The notes below the pieces were generated by a model. That model did no database searches. It had not been told where the DNA came from and saw only the letters and a list, made by a program, of their open reading frames with translations. This document shows, piece after piece, positions 15,558 to 25,278 of a DNA stretch of 64,000 nt; the stretch's first letter is position 1, and each line of letters begins with the position of its first letter. The position numbers and the translations under genes are program-made. The DNA comes from Sulfuricurvum sp. (lineage in GTDB: Bacteria; Campylobacterota; Campylobacteria; Campylobacterales; Sulfurimonadaceae). The stretch covers positions 45,781 through 109,780 of the forward strand of contig JAUXYP010000004.1 of NCBI GenBank assembly GCA_030694265.1, given 5' to 3'.

Positions 15558-16784
15558 TCACATAAGATTTAAATCATTTGAAAAGATTAATTCGATTCGA
15601 AAAAATGTTTCATTTTGGGTAATAGAGTATTCAAAGCCAATTTCATGACTCAGCCGTTTTAACATTTTTTCTCCAATCCTAGAACTGAATAAATACTTCT
15701 CATCCCCAACAATATTATCTATCCAAACTTTTCGTTCCACAGGATCGCATCCGACTTTCACAATACTTTTTTCCTTAGCATAGGTAATCGCATTTTCGAG
15801 TAAAGCGCTCAAAACTTTAGAAAGTAGTTTTTCAGAAGCTACTATTAAAAAAGTTTCCATCTGAAGTTGTAGCACTAGCTGTTTACGCTGAATTAAAATG
15901 TCCATTTTTCGAACAATAGCTTTTAAGACTTCAAGAAGATTGATGCTAATGGGCTCCTCAAAATCGGAACTTTCTAAAAATAAGACATTTTTAAGTTCGC
16001 TTGTGAGTCTTTCAATATCATGACCTAAATCCACTATAAACTTATTCTTCGGATAGTTAGCATTGTTTTCATAAACATCGAGCCGTGAACGCATTAATGC
16101 CAAGGGGGTTTTGAGTTCATGTGCTGCCTCTTTAAACAACTCGGCTTCTTTAGTACGAAATATCTCCAAACGATGAATTAACATGCCAAATGCGTGAGAA
16201 ACCTCTATGATCTCTTTGCCGGGGTTACCAAGTGAAAAATCAAAGGGCTCTTGGTTATTCCATTCTCGTGTTTTTTTTGCTAAGACAGCTAAAGGCTTCA
16301 TATAATAATCCAACAAAACAATACTAATCAGTAAAATAACCAGCAGTGAAACTAAATAACGCAGAAGAAGTTTCTGCGCGTATTTATCAAGTGCAAGTTC
16401 AATTTTTTCTGTATTGCTAATAGCATAAAGATAGATACCATTACGTTGCTGCACCGAGGATACGACTTCATTTTCTCGTGAAATATAAGGCTCTTTTGAG
16501 ACAAGAAAACGTAGTTTTGATGCTTCTGAATCGTTTAAAATCATCTTATTATGAGGAATGGCGTATAAATAACTAAGACAACTTTTTGGAGTGAGTGGTT
16601 GTAAAATATGGTCGCTCATACTCTCATTTAACAAATGATTCAGTACCTTTTCGAGGTCATGTATTTTTTCACTGCGCATCGTATGAAGTGCCACTATCCA
16701 ATTGAGTCCAAAAGCAATAGCTATGAGAATAGAAAAAATAAATGTTATTTTTACTTTAAGCGATCCTGTCCATTTATTTTTCAA
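15558..16784 (-). CDS. Sensor histidine kinase of the efflux operon
   Basis: 408-aa membrane kinase. Two membrane helices (about 11-28 and 143-160) flank a periplasmic sensor of about 110 residues with one Cys. HAMP-like linker follows, then the H box HELKTPLALMRS and an N box ALLENAITYA. The G boxes are weak: DNG is replaced by DNIVGDEK, and the GxGLxxV block by GEKMLKRLS. ATP binding may therefore be unusual. It overlaps the response regulator by 11 bp, the last gene of the metal-efflux operon. Confidence 0.85.
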   Translation of the reverse strand: MKNKWTGSLKVKITFIFSILIAIAFGLNWIVALHTMRSEKIHDLEKVLNHLLNESMSDHILQPLTPKSCLSYLYAIPHNKMILNDSEASKLRFLVSKEPYISRENEVVSSVQQRNGIYLYAISNTEKIELALDKYAQKLLLRYLVSLLVILLISIVLLDYYMKPLAVLAKKTREWNNQEPFDFSLGNPGKEIIEVSHAFGMLIHRLEIFRTKEAELFKEAAHELKTPLALMRSRLDVYENNANYPKNKFIVDLGHDIERLTSELKNVLFLESSDFEEPISINLLEVLKAIVRKMDILIQRKQLVLQLQMETFLIVASEKLLSKVLSALLENAITYAKEKSIVKVGCDPVERKVWIDNIVGDEKYLFSSRIGEKMLKRLSHEIGFEYSITQNETFFRIELIFSNDLNLM

Positions 16785-17421
16785 TAATGTATCCTCGTGT
16801 TTTAATCGTTTTTATAAGGGAAGGATGTAGCTTACGGCGAAGACGTGCAACCAGTTCATCAATGGCATTAGTAGTGACATTTTGAGGGTTATCATAAAGA
16901 GTATCCATAATTTCGTCTCGCGAAGCAATAGCGTTGCGATTGAGCAGATAAAACAGTAAAGTATGCTCATTTTTAGAAAGGACAATCTGGGTTCCGTCTT
17001 TCTGAACACTTTGACGAATAAGATCGATTTCAAACCCCTGAAGTTCCAATGTCTTTGGTGAGAATCGGCGTGATAGTGCAATGATTCGCGCTCGAAGTTC
17101 TTTAACATCAAATGGTTTTTCAAGGTAGTCATCCGCTCCAAACTCTAATCCTTGAACTTTGTCATCTACCGTCCCAAGGGCACTAAGAATCAAAACAGGC
17201 TGTGCAGGATTCTTTTGTTTGGCATAGAGAATTAATTCTTTCACTCTGTCTTCACCATGAAAGGTGCGGTCTAAAACGATCACGGCATACGTGAATGCAT
17301 CCAAATGGATTTTTACTTCATCTATTTCGCTTGCGGCATCGACAATCCAGCCTTCCTTTTGCAAAGAAAACGTCAACAGTTCCAAAAGCTCTTTTTCATC
17401 GTCTGCAATTAAAATACGCAT
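16774..17421 (-). CDS. OmpR-family response regulator
   Basis: 215-aa regulator. Receiver domain at residues 1-115 has the acidic pair DDE (7-9), phospho-acceptor Asp51 in VIVLDRTF, and the Lys of LEKPFD. A winged-helix DNA-binding domain follows, ending LHPSLIKTIKTRGYIIEK. It sits between the DUF3240 gene and its kinase in the efflux operon, so it likely activates the operon in response to metal sensed by the kinase. A candidate target is the inverted repeat at 23442-23481. Confidence 0.92.
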   Translation of the reverse strand: MRILIADDEKELLELLTFSLQKEGWIVDAASEIDEVKIHLDAFTYAVIVLDRTFHGEDRVKELILYAKQKNPAQPVLILSALGTVDDKVQGLEFGADDYLEKPFDVKELRARIIALSRRFSPKTLELQGFEIDLIRQSVQKDGTQIVLSKNEHTLLFYLLNRNAIASRDEIMDTLYDNPQNVTTNAIDELVARLRRKLHPSLIKTIKTRGYIIEK

Positions 17422-17709
17422 TTACAATTCACTGACCCCGTACGTGTACATTTTGATATTTTTCCCATGAAGATTTTGTTTGATTGATGAAGAGAGGGAC
17501 ATGATATTCTCCTGAACTAAAAAGAGTTTAAAAACACCAAAATCGGCTCTTGCACTTACTTGTTCTTTGGCACTTATTAAAAAAGCTCCCACTCCATAGC
17601 GATTGCAGGCAAAAAAGTAAAAATCATTATACCCCTCCGCCAGCAAAAAATCCACCAAAGTATCTTTATGCGTAATTTCAAAATAAATATCCATTGCATT
17701 CAAACTCAT
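17422..17709 (-). CDS. DUF3240-like protein of the RND operon
   Basis: 95-aa soluble protein. The pattern, with DTLVDFLLAEGY near the start, SAKEQVSARADFGVFKLFL in the middle and a short C-terminal strand, matches DUF3240, a small PII-like protein regularly placed after CzcA/CusA genes. It overlaps czcA by 4 bp and abuts the response-regulator gene. A regulatory or metal-handling role is inferred from context. Confidence 0.75.
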   Translation of the reverse strand: MSLNAMDIYFEITHKDTLVDFLLAEGYNDFYFFACNRYGVGAFLISAKEQVSARADFGVFKLFLVQENIMSLSSSIKQNLHGKNIKMYTYGVSEL

Positions 17710-20700
17710 TTGTTTCCTCGCTTATAAATCATTTTAAAGGCAGGTGGTAATATCAAAAGAGTCAAAATGGTTGATGTGACCAATCCGCCCAATACAACGA
17801 TTGCCAAAGGCTTTTGAATCTCACTTCCAACACCGGATGCAAATAATAACGGCAAGAGTCCTAATGCCGCGATAAATGCTGTCATGAGCACGGGACGAAG
17901 CCGTCTTCGGGCCCCCTGACTTACTGCATCATCAATACTCAATCCGTTTCCAAGAAGAGTATTAAAATAACTCACCATCACAACGCCGTTAAGCACAGCA
18001 ATACCAAACAGTGCAATAAATCCGACCGATGCTGGAACCGATAAATACTGACCGCTCAAGAATAGAGAAATAATTCCCCCCGTCACGGCAAAAGGGATAT
18101 TAAGCAAGATTAGCAACGTTTCACTGACCGAACGGAAAGTGAAAAAGAGAATTAAAAATATTACTCCGATACTCACAGGAACAACTGCCATCAAGCGTGC
18201 AGATGCGCGTTGCTGATTTTCAAATTCTCCGCCATAAACGATGTGATATCCTTTTGGAAGCTTGAGAGTGCTATTAATTTTTTGCTTTGCCTCTTCTACA
18301 AATCCCACAAGGTCTCGATTCTCGACGTTGGACCGTACCACACTCAATCTCTCATTATTTTCACGAATGACTTGCACTGGTCCTTGTGTTTCTTCTATTG
18401 TAGCAACACTCGCAATAGGTACACTTCCGCCTTCGCTCAAAGGGATCTCTAGGGCACTGAACTTTTCATAATCTTGCGCAATATCGCTATCGAGACGAAT
18501 CATTACCGGAGTACGTGCATTTCCTTGGGGGACGGTATCAACAATAATGCCCTCTAAGGATGCTTTCAAAAATTGTTGCAACTCGCCGCTGCTCACTCCC
18601 GTATTTGCCGTAGCCAGTCTATCAGGTGTAATGCTCAGATAATTAATTCCCTCGTTGAGGGTAACGACCACTTCGCTGGAACCATTGATTCCCTCTAAAA
18701 TCGTCCCTACTTGTTCGCTAAGCGTATTAAGAGTGTCAATATCGGTACCAAAAATTTTGACAGCCAAATCACCTCGTGTTCCTGTTAACATTTCAGATAT
18801 ACGCATATCAATAGGTTGTGTAAAGCTAAAACCTACCCCCGTAAAGGGTTTAAGAGCAATCATAATATTGTCCATGATTTCCTCTTTATTTTTTGCCTTC
18901 CACTCCTCTTTTGGCTTTAGCATTAAGAAGGTATCGGTTTGATTGAGTGTCATAGGATCTAATCCAAGCTCATCCGTACCTGTTCTTGCAACGATGGTTT
19001 TAATTTCAGGGATACGGCTCAACAACTCTTTTTGAATTGCCAAATTGAGATCTTTTGAAGCTTCCAATGAAATGGAAGGCATCGGTTCTACAATCAAGAT
19101 CAAATCCCCTTCATCCAATGTCGGCATAAATGTTTTACCGACCAAGGTAAATAGTGAAAAGCTTAAAATTAAAAAAAGTACCGCTCCAATAAAAAGTGTT
19201 TTTGTCTTTGTCAGGGCAAAATGGAGTGTCGGAGCATAGAGTTTTGCGAAAAAACGATCCAATCGTGTTTCACAGTGTGGCACTGTTTTTAAAAGTAATG
19301 ACGAAACTACTGGAATAACCGTTAATGAAAGTATCAATGAGCCCAATAAAGCAAATACGATTGTCATGGCAACAGGTGCAAACAGTTTTCCCTCAAGCCC
19401 TTCTAATGTTAAAAGTGGTAAAAAGACCACGGCAATAATCAAAAGACCACTAAATACAGAAACACTCACCTCATTGGTAGCACGATACACAAGATGAAGT
19501 TTTGGGAGCTTTGAATCTTCTTCACCCAATTTGGCAAAAGTATTTTCCACAACTACTACCGCCGAATCAACAAGCATTCCCACGGCTATTGCCAAACCGC
19601 CTAAGCTCATGAGGTTTGCTGTAATATCAAAATAACGCATCATAATAAACGCAATTGAGAGAGACAACGGTAAAATCACTGCCACAGCAATCGCTGCTCT
19701 AACATCACCTAGGAACAGTAATAGTAACAGTACGACTAAAATAACTGCCTCAAGCAATGCTGTTGAAACTGTATCAACCGCTTTTTGGGTAAGTTCGCTA
19801 CGATCATAAAAAGGGACAATTTTCACCCCTTTTGGAAGTGTCGGTTCCAAAACGGCAAGTCGTTGTTTAATATCGATGATGGTATCTTTGGCATTGGCTC
19901 CACGCAATGCCATTACAAGCCCTTCTGTCGCTTCACCCTGACCGTCTTTCGTTACAAATCCAAGCCGTGTACGCGATTCATCATTAAGAGTACAAAAGTC
20001 CCCGATGCGTATGGGACCGTTATGTGAGTGAATCGTAATATTGGCAATTTCAGTGCTGTTTTGAACACCGCTTTGAACTTTAACTAAATAGCCCTCATCT
20101 CCTCGATCAAGTCTTCCTGCCCCATCGTTTTTGAGATTTTCGGAAAGTGTTGATTCTAAATCGGCTATCGTAATTCCTAAACGCCCCATCGCACTCACAT
20201 CAGGAATGACCGTGATGGTACGAACTTCTCCGCCAAGCGCATTAATATCAGCTACCCCTTTAGCCCCGCGCAATGCAGGACGAATGACAAAATCAAGAAG
20301 TTCGCGTTTGGCTTGCTGGCTTAGATCTCCCTCAATGGTAAACATAAATACTTCACCCAATGGGGTTGTAATAGGTGCCATTCCTCCACTGACTCCTTTT
20401 GGGAGTGACTCCATAGCGGAAGAAAGTTTTTCGGTGACCAAAGAACGGGCACGGTAAATATCGGTGCCATCGCTAAAATCAATGGTTATATCAGCAATAG
20501 CATATTTCGAAGTACTTTTGAGGAGTACTTGATTTTCTATTCCCATTAATTCGGCTTCTAATGGGCGAATCACTCTTGACTCTACCTCTTCAGGGGTCAT
20601 TCCCGGAGCTTTTAGAATAATTTTAACTTGTGTCGGTGAAATATCCGGAAAGGCATCAATAGGGATCTTTATAAATGAATAAATCCCATAGACTAAGATA

Positions 20701-20768
20701 GCCAAAGCGGCTAAAAGGACAATAATACGCTGTTTAAGCGAAAATTCAATGATGGAATTTAACATCAT
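17706..20768 (-). CDS. czcA: RND heavy-metal efflux pump (CzcA/CusA type)
   Basis: 1020-aa inner-membrane proton-driven pump of the HME-RND family. The first helix follows IIEFSLKQRIIVLLAALAIL, and the porter domain begins IPIDAFPDISPTQVKI. TM4 reads GGLAIAVGMLVDSAVVVVEN: one Asp and the Glu, resembling CusA rather than CzcA, which has DFGxxVDGA. That makes monovalent metal possible, but specificity is not settled. It forms a tripartite complex with the products of the two genes upstream, overlapping czcB by 4 bp. Confidence 0.95.
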   Translation of the reverse strand: MMLNSIIEFSLKQRIIVLLAALAILVYGIYSFIKIPIDAFPDISPTQVKIILKAPGMTPEEVESRVIRPLEAELMGIENQVLLKSTSKYAIADITIDFSDGTDIYRARSLVTEKLSSAMESLPKGVSGGMAPITTPLGEVFMFTIEGDLSQQAKRELLDFVIRPALRGAKGVADINALGGEVRTITVIPDVSAMGRLGITIADLESTLSENLKNDGAGRLDRGDEGYLVKVQSGVQNSTEIANITIHSHNGPIRIGDFCTLNDESRTRLGFVTKDGQGEATEGLVMALRGANAKDTIIDIKQRLAVLEPTLPKGVKIVPFYDRSELTQKAVDTVSTALLEAVILVVLLLLLFLGDVRAAIAVAVILPLSLSIAFIMMRYFDITANLMSLGGLAIAVGMLVDSAVVVVENTFAKLGEEDSKLPKLHLVYRATNEVSVSVFSGLLIIAVVFLPLLTLEGLEGKLFAPVAMTIVFALLGSLILSLTVIPVVSSLLLKTVPHCETRLDRFFAKLYAPTLHFALTKTKTLFIGAVLFLILSFSLFTLVGKTFMPTLDEGDLILIVEPMPSISLEASKDLNLAIQKELLSRIPEIKTIVARTGTDELGLDPMTLNQTDTFLMLKPKEEWKAKNKEEIMDNIMIALKPFTGVGFSFTQPIDMRISEMLTGTRGDLAVKIFGTDIDTLNTLSEQVGTILEGINGSSEVVVTLNEGINYLSITPDRLATANTGVSSGELQQFLKASLEGIIVDTVPQGNARTPVMIRLDSDIAQDYEKFSALEIPLSEGGSVPIASVATIEETQGPVQVIRENNERLSVVRSNVENRDLVGFVEEAKQKINSTLKLPKGYHIVYGGEFENQQRASARLMAVVPVSIGVIFLILFFTFRSVSETLLILLNIPFAVTGGIISLFLSGQYLSVPASVGFIALFGIAVLNGVVMVSYFNTLLGNGLSIDDAVSQGARRRLRPVLMTAFIAALGLLPLLFASGVGSEIQKPLAIVVLGGLVTSTILTLLILPPAFKMIYKRGNK

Positions 20769-21811
20769 TCAAACCCTAATCCGCTCATGGCACCTTTAAG
20801 GACGATTAATCCACTCATAGCAACTTGCGTATTTTGATCCATTCCTTTTTGACGCACAAGAACCCCTTCTTTGCTCACACCGACAATAGCCAGTTCTTGG
20901 GCTTGAAAACCATTCGCTGTACGGATAAAACAAATACTTTTTCCTTGATGTTTTACAACTGCGTTTGAGGGTATAAGAATAGAGGTTACAGGTTTCGATG
21001 CCAAGACGAACAATCCAGTTGTTGTCCCTGCGCGCAATTCTCCTGAGCGATCATTGATACGGGCAATCGCAGTGGCAGAATTGGTCGAACCATTCACCGA
21101 GGTAGAAACAGAGATAATGGCTCCAATTGACGTTCCTGCTTTATTTAACACTTTATCCCCCTTGGAGATCGAACCAATTTGTTTGGGAGAGAGGTTTAGT
21201 ATAGCGCTCATGGCATCGGTATTAGAAATTCGAAAATAAGGTTGATAAGGGGTGATTTTTTCAGCCACTGCCAACGGAGAAACAGTAATAATCCCATTCT
21301 TTTGTGCAATAACTGCCATAGAACCGTCCGTACCTGGACGAACTCCTGCGAGAGAAAATTGCGCTTCGAGTGTCGAAATACGTGAACGCAGTGAAGCAGC
21401 TTCCAGGGCACTCATCTGGTAATCACGATAAGATATAACGCCATCTTTGTAAAGGGCTTCATCTTTTTTAACATTGTTTTGAATGCTTCTATAACGATTC
21501 CGAACTTCTTTGAGTTCAAAACCATTTGATAATAATTCAGGAGAAGCAATACGACAAAGTACTTGCCCTTTTTGTACCCGATCCCCAGCACGAACATTTA
21601 ACGCCACAATTGATGCTTCATGATCTAAAAAATAGCTTTTGGACTTCTCTTCATCATAATCAATTTTTGCGATGAGGGGACCCACCGTTGCACTGCTGGT
21701 CAGACTCACTTTGCCTGCGGTTATCCCCATTTTTTTCATCTGTGCTTCACTGATCGTGATTTGCGCCATTGCCGCTGTTGCTGCCATAAGCAGTAGTAAG
21801 CTTCGTTTCAT
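20765..21811 (-). CDS. czcB: RND periplasmic adaptor (membrane fusion protein)
   Basis: 348-aa adaptor with signal peptide (MKRSLLLLMAATAAMAQ). Barrel-sandwich halves flank a coiled hairpin: VRAGDRVQKGQVLCRIASPEL, then VRNRYRSIQNNVKKDEAL, then the return strand VIAQKNGIITVSPLAVA. It bridges pump and outer-membrane channel. I start at ATG 21811, which overlaps the channel gene's stop (TAATG). No N-terminal metal-binding Met/His cluster is seen, so substrate is undefined. Confidence 0.92.
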   Translation of the reverse strand: MKRSLLLLMAATAAMAQITISEAQMKKMGITAGKVSLTSSATVGPLIAKIDYDEEKSKSYFLDHEASIVALNVRAGDRVQKGQVLCRIASPELLSNGFELKEVRNRYRSIQNNVKKDEALYKDGVISYRDYQMSALEAASLRSRISTLEAQFSLAGVRPGTDGSMAVIAQKNGIITVSPLAVAEKITPYQPYFRISNTDAMSAILNLSPKQIGSISKGDKVLNKAGTSIGAIISVSTSVNGSTNSATAIARINDRSGELRAGTTTGLFVLASKPVTSILIPSNAVVKHQGKSICFIRTANGFQAQELAIVGVSKEGVLVRQKGMDQNTQVAMSGLIVLKGAMSGLGFE

Positions 21812-23004
21812 TACCAAATTCTCCCTATTTTCTCTTCAATTTCACTCATCTCTTGGATATAGCTTTGTTTTAGTTCGAGTGTACGCAAGCGGGCCTCGTA
21901 ATAAGCATTTTTGGCAGCTAAATATTCAAACTGCCCCATCTTGCCGCCTTCATACCCTTTTTGTGCCATTGTAAAAAGCGTTTGATACTGTTTTTCATTT
22001 GCACCCAACACTTTGATCCTCTCTTCACGCTCACCTAAGTGCTCGAGCATTGCACCGACACTAAACTGAAGTTTTTGTTTCGTTATCTCCCGTAAATGGA
22101 TAAGAGAACTTCGCTCACTCATCAAAGCCGCGATTTTATTGTCATTTTTACTGCCCAGTGCCAAGGGAAACGTGAGACGGAAATCTAAACTGTTTTGGGT
22201 TGGTTCTTGCGTCATTCCAAGCCCAACAGATACCGATTCGACCGTTGAATATTTCACTGTGGCGATGGATGCATCCAGTACTTCGATACGTGTATCCAGT
22301 GATTTCAACATGGGTACATCATTGAGACGATCGTCTAACATTGCAGAGTGTATAAATACAAACGGCATATCATCAATCTTTACTTCATCCTTCATCATCG
22401 CAGCTTCTCTCAAGCGATATTGAGCATGTTCGGCTTCCATTGAAGAGGCGGCTACTTCTTGGAGTGTGGACTGATATTCGCCCTCGAGGCGTAACAGTTC
22501 CATCTGAGACAATCGTCCGGCTTTAAACTTTTTCTCTCCGGATCGGTATGCTTTATGTGAAAAATCACGTTTTTGTATTAGGATCGAACTGCGTTCTTGC
22601 TCCAAGCCATACAGAAGCCAATCACGCTTTAATCCAATTTGTATTTGCCCCTTTTGAGCAGCAATGTCAAACTGCGTCCCTTTTTTTTGCAGATCAAATT
22701 CATGACTTTGTGCAAAACGTAAGGATGGATTTTTAAGTGCGTAATTCACCATAACCCCATACTCCATTCCGCTGTTGCCACTATTTACTGAACCATTTCC
22801 CTTGACTTTTCTAGTTGATGTTTCGATGCTCAAAGGTTCAGAAGCCATGGAAGAAGCTTTTTCAAAACCAATAGCATTGATACGACCATTGGATTGAATC
22901 ATTTCTCCAGAAAGAGCATAAGCACGTTCACTGAGGTCATTAAAACTAATCGCATATCCCAAAAAGGGGATTAAGATAGCGCTGTACGCCCACGCAGCCT
23001 TCAT
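21811..23004 (-). CDS. czcC: Outer-membrane efflux protein (TolC/CzcC family)
   Basis: 397-aa protein with a signal peptide (WAYSAILIPFLGYAISF) and the OEP repeat layout: long helices with LRLEGEYQSTLQEVAASSMEAE in the first half and YLAAKNAYYEARLRTLELKQ in the second. This is the outer-membrane duct of the tripartite pump. It overlaps the upstream PepSY-like gene by 4 bp and the adaptor by one codon. Confidence 0.92.
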   Translation of the reverse strand: MKAAWAYSAILIPFLGYAISFNDLSERAYALSGEMIQSNGRINAIGFEKASSMASEPLSIETSTRKVKGNGSVNSGNSGMEYGVMVNYALKNPSLRFAQSHEFDLQKKGTQFDIAAQKGQIQIGLKRDWLLYGLEQERSSILIQKRDFSHKAYRSGEKKFKAGRLSQMELLRLEGEYQSTLQEVAASSMEAEHAQYRLREAAMMKDEVKIDDMPFVFIHSAMLDDRLNDVPMLKSLDTRIEVLDASIATVKYSTVESVSVGLGMTQEPTQNSLDFRLTFPLALGSKNDNKIAALMSERSSLIHLREITKQKLQFSVGAMLEHLGEREERIKVLGANEKQYQTLFTMAQKGYEGGKMGQFEYLAAKNAYYEARLRTLELKQSYIQEMSEIEEKIGRIW

Positions 23005-23360
23005 TGAAGCGGTTCCGTTCTTAGAATCGACCCATTAGAGGGATCGATATACAATAGTAAACGTTTTCCAGAAGAATCTGAGACATACACTTCATACGCC
23101 AATTCCGAATGAATATCACGAAGTGTGATCCCACGGACGCTATACCCTTGGGAAGAAAGATGATTACGGATGTCTTCCTTTTTCATGGGTGCCATTGAAT
23201 TATAATATTGACGTTTTTCCATCTCATGAACAGCCTGATTTCTAGGATGGCCAAATGTGTATTTGTCATGCTCACGTAATGGAATAGTAACAGACGAGCC
23301 CATAGCTCCATAAAGGGATAAAGAAAGGAAAAAAAGTGAGAAGAAAGGTGCTTTTTTCAT
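23001..23360 (-). CDS. Secreted PepSY-like small protein
   Basis: 119-aa protein with a signal peptide (FFSLFFLSLSLYGAMG). The C-terminal half, DIRNHLSSQGYSVRGITLRD through LLLYIDPSNGSILRTE, follows a PepSY/YpeB-like pattern. It is the first gene of the efflux operon (order: this gene, czcC, czcB, czcA, DUF3240, regulator, kinase). PepSY domains often bind metals or restrain proteases; a periplasmic metal-handling role is inferred. Confidence 0.65.
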   Translation of the reverse strand: MKKAPFFSLFFLSLSLYGAMGSSVTIPLREHDKYTFGHPRNQAVHEMEKRQYYNSMAPMKKEDIRNHLSSQGYSVRGITLRDIHSELAYEVYVSDSSGKRLLLYIDPSNGSILRTEPLQ

Positions 23361-23441
23361 GTTAAAACCTCATAATAAAAATATCATGATGGTATTCTAT
23401 GGATTCAGCGTGAGAAAATCATGAGAGATGGGATAACCAAA

Positions 23442-23481
23442 AAGTGTAGCCACCTTTTTTAACCCGTTATAAGCTACACTT
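23442..23481. promoter_or_regulatory. Inverted repeat in the divergent efflux/OMP promoter
   Basis: Perfect 9-bp arms AAGTGTAGC (23442-23450) and GCTACACTT (23473-23481) are separated by 22 bp. A TATAAT at 23487-23492 lies just after the right arm in the direction of the outer-membrane gene. It is probably an operator for one of the two divergent units, possibly for the response regulator of the operon. Confidence 0.55.
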
Positions 23482-23515
23482 CGATTTATAATTTCAATAT
23501 AAACAAGAAAATAAT

Positions 23516-24271
23516 ATGAAAAATAAATCGCTTTTTTTATTGTTCGTAATACCTGCTATCGCCTCTTTTGCCAGTGAAGATGCTATTGTCGCCGATCGCC
23601 CTGGTTTTTCAACTGGAACTCAAACCGTTAAGCCTAAAGTTGTGAACGTAGAGCTTGGCTATCAATACTCTTTCAACAACCATGATACAAAACAATCTTC
23701 ACATACCCTTCCTTTAATGGTGTTACGAACTGGACTTTCAGAAAAATCTGAATTAGATTTGCTTTGGGATGGCTTGAACGTAGATAAAGAAGAAGAGCAA
23801 TCGAGAGTCACTTCTAAAGCCGATTTGTCTATCGGAGGAAAATATAAATTGTATGAAAGTGCACAATATAATTTAACAGCACTTGGAATATTCTCCCTTC
23901 CAACTGGAACTTCTCCATCAACATCTGATAGTGTTGACCCTTTAGTGGGTATTCTTTGGGATTACGCTCTATCTGATAGCAATACTTTATTTGGCACGGT
24001 GCAGGCAAGTTCATCCCAATTAGATCATAACAGAGTATACGATACTCAGTTTGCTATAGGAACTTCTATTAGCTATACGCAAACCGTTGGCAGCTTTTTG
24101 GAGTTTTATACTGTAATGCCTTCAGAACCAACGTTGCGTGACACCAGAGTAATAGATGGAGGAATAACCTACCTCTTGACTAACGACACACAAATAGACT
24201 TCAATATCGGGATTGGATTAACAAAATACTCATCTAATTTTATTGGTTTCGGAATCGCATCGCGTTTTTAA
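23516..24271 (+). CDS. Outer-membrane channel-like protein (phenol_MetA_deg-like)
   Basis: 251-aa protein with a signal peptide ending IASFASEDAIV and a beta-barrel pattern. The opening ADRPGFSTGTQTVKPKVVNVELGYQYSF is typical of the 'MetA pathway of phenol degradation' family (PF13557-like) of outer-membrane proteins. It ends with Phe (IASRF), as barrels do. Divergent from the metal-efflux operon with a shared inverted repeat, it may be in the same regulon; phenol degradation is not supported by the context. Confidence 0.78.
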   Translation: MKNKSLFLLFVIPAIASFASEDAIVADRPGFSTGTQTVKPKVVNVELGYQYSFNNHDTKQSSHTLPLMVLRTGLSEKSELDLLWDGLNVDKEEEQSRVTSKADLSIGGKYKLYESAQYNLTALGIFSLPTGTSPSTSDSVDPLVGILWDYALSDSNTLFGTVQASSSQLDHNRVYDTQFAIGTSISYTQTVGSFLEFYTVMPSEPTLRDTRVIDGGITYLLTNDTQIDFNIGIGLTKYSSNFIGFGIASRF

Positions 24272-24639
24272 TATTAATATTTTGTAAAATAGGATATCAG
24301 TGAGAATCCATTTTAAATAGCTTTATGAGGCATTTTTGCACTAGGTGTTTATTTAGAGATTTCTTTCCAAATACACATCTTTATCATCAAAAAAAATATC
24401 TGCTCCAAAAATGCTTTAAACAATAATAAAATTTTCTCTTGATTGAGATAAGAGGCTAGACAGCTTTTTTACTCAATTATTGGTTGCTGAATTAATTTTA
24501 ACAACATAACGTAAATCAAATGTTTTCCGTACACTCATATCAACAAGTAAAAATTTATCTAACAAACTGCAGTAAATTGTACGAAAAACACTATCGGAAT
24601 GTTATAATATACGAATACTAAATTCTAAGGTTTTTCGGC
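24272..24639 (+). promoter_or_regulatory. Intergenic region with resolvase promoter
   Basis: No ORF is seen in this 368-bp AT-rich stretch. Near its end TTGTAC (24578-24583) and TATAAT (24603-24608), spaced 19 bp, form a plausible promoter for the resolvase gene. TACGAA occurs twice, about 30 bp apart, and could be part of a recombination (res) site. Confidence 0.45.
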
Positions 24640-25209
24640 ATGCTAATTGGATATATGCGCGTATCAACAGATGGTGATCGTCAAAGTACTGATCTACAAC
24701 GTGATGCTTTAATCAGTGTAGGTATCGATGAGAGAAATATCTTTGAAGACAAAGCATCTGGAGCCAAGGACGATCGAGTTGGTTTAGTTCAAGTACTCGA
24801 ATATGTAAAATCTGGTGACACCCTCGTTGTTTGGAAATTGGATCGTCTTGGACGCTCGCTTCAGCATCTCATCGAAATCGTCAATAAGTTGAAAGCTAAA
24901 GGTGTTGGATTCAAATCTTTGACTGAAGGAATGGATACATCGATTCCCTCTGGAGAACTATTATTTCATGTATTTGGTGCGTTAGCACAATTCGAACGCT
25001 CTTTGATAAAAGAAAGGGTCAATGCAGGGCTAGCTGCAGCTAAAAAACGGGGGCGTATTGGTGGAAGACCACGTGCGATTCCGCAAGAAAAAATGGAAGC
25101 AATAGTAGAGGCTTTAAACAATGGAATGTCAAAAGCAGCAGTCTGCCGAACGTTTGAAGTCAAGCGATCGACGCTAATCGATACTTTAAACAGGATGAAG
25201 AAGGCATAA
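24640..25209 (+). CDS. Serine resolvase/invertase
   Basis: 189-aa Tn3-type small serine recombinase. The catalytic Ser9 is in YMRVST, the arginine helix in WKLDRLGRSLQHL, and the E-helix in GALAQFERSLIKERVNAGL. A C-terminal HTH (GMSKAAVCRTFEVKRSTLID) binds DNA. No transposase is nearby, so it may resolve island dimers, invert a segment, or be a leftover of a transposon. It precedes the AlbA_2 ATPase gene by 69 bp. Confidence 0.93.
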   Translation: MLIGYMRVSTDGDRQSTDLQRDALISVGIDERNIFEDKASGAKDDRVGLVQVLEYVKSGDTLVVWKLDRLGRSLQHLIEIVNKLKAKGVGFKSLTEGMDTSIPSGELLFHVFGALAQFERSLIKERVNAGLAAAKKRGRIGGRPRAIPQEKMEAIVEALNNGMSKAAVCRTFEVKRSTLIDTLNRMKKA

Positions 25210-25278
25210 TGCTTTCCAATCTTCCTTCAGCCACACTCATGTACAATAAGAACATTATAATTTAACGAAAGATACTCT

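Noticed and set aside
17706..20768. Opposite-strand ORFs within czcA (for example 18655-18942, 20131-20457)
   Set aside because: They are mirror frames of a strongly conserved pump gene, with no ribosome binding sites or recognisable products.
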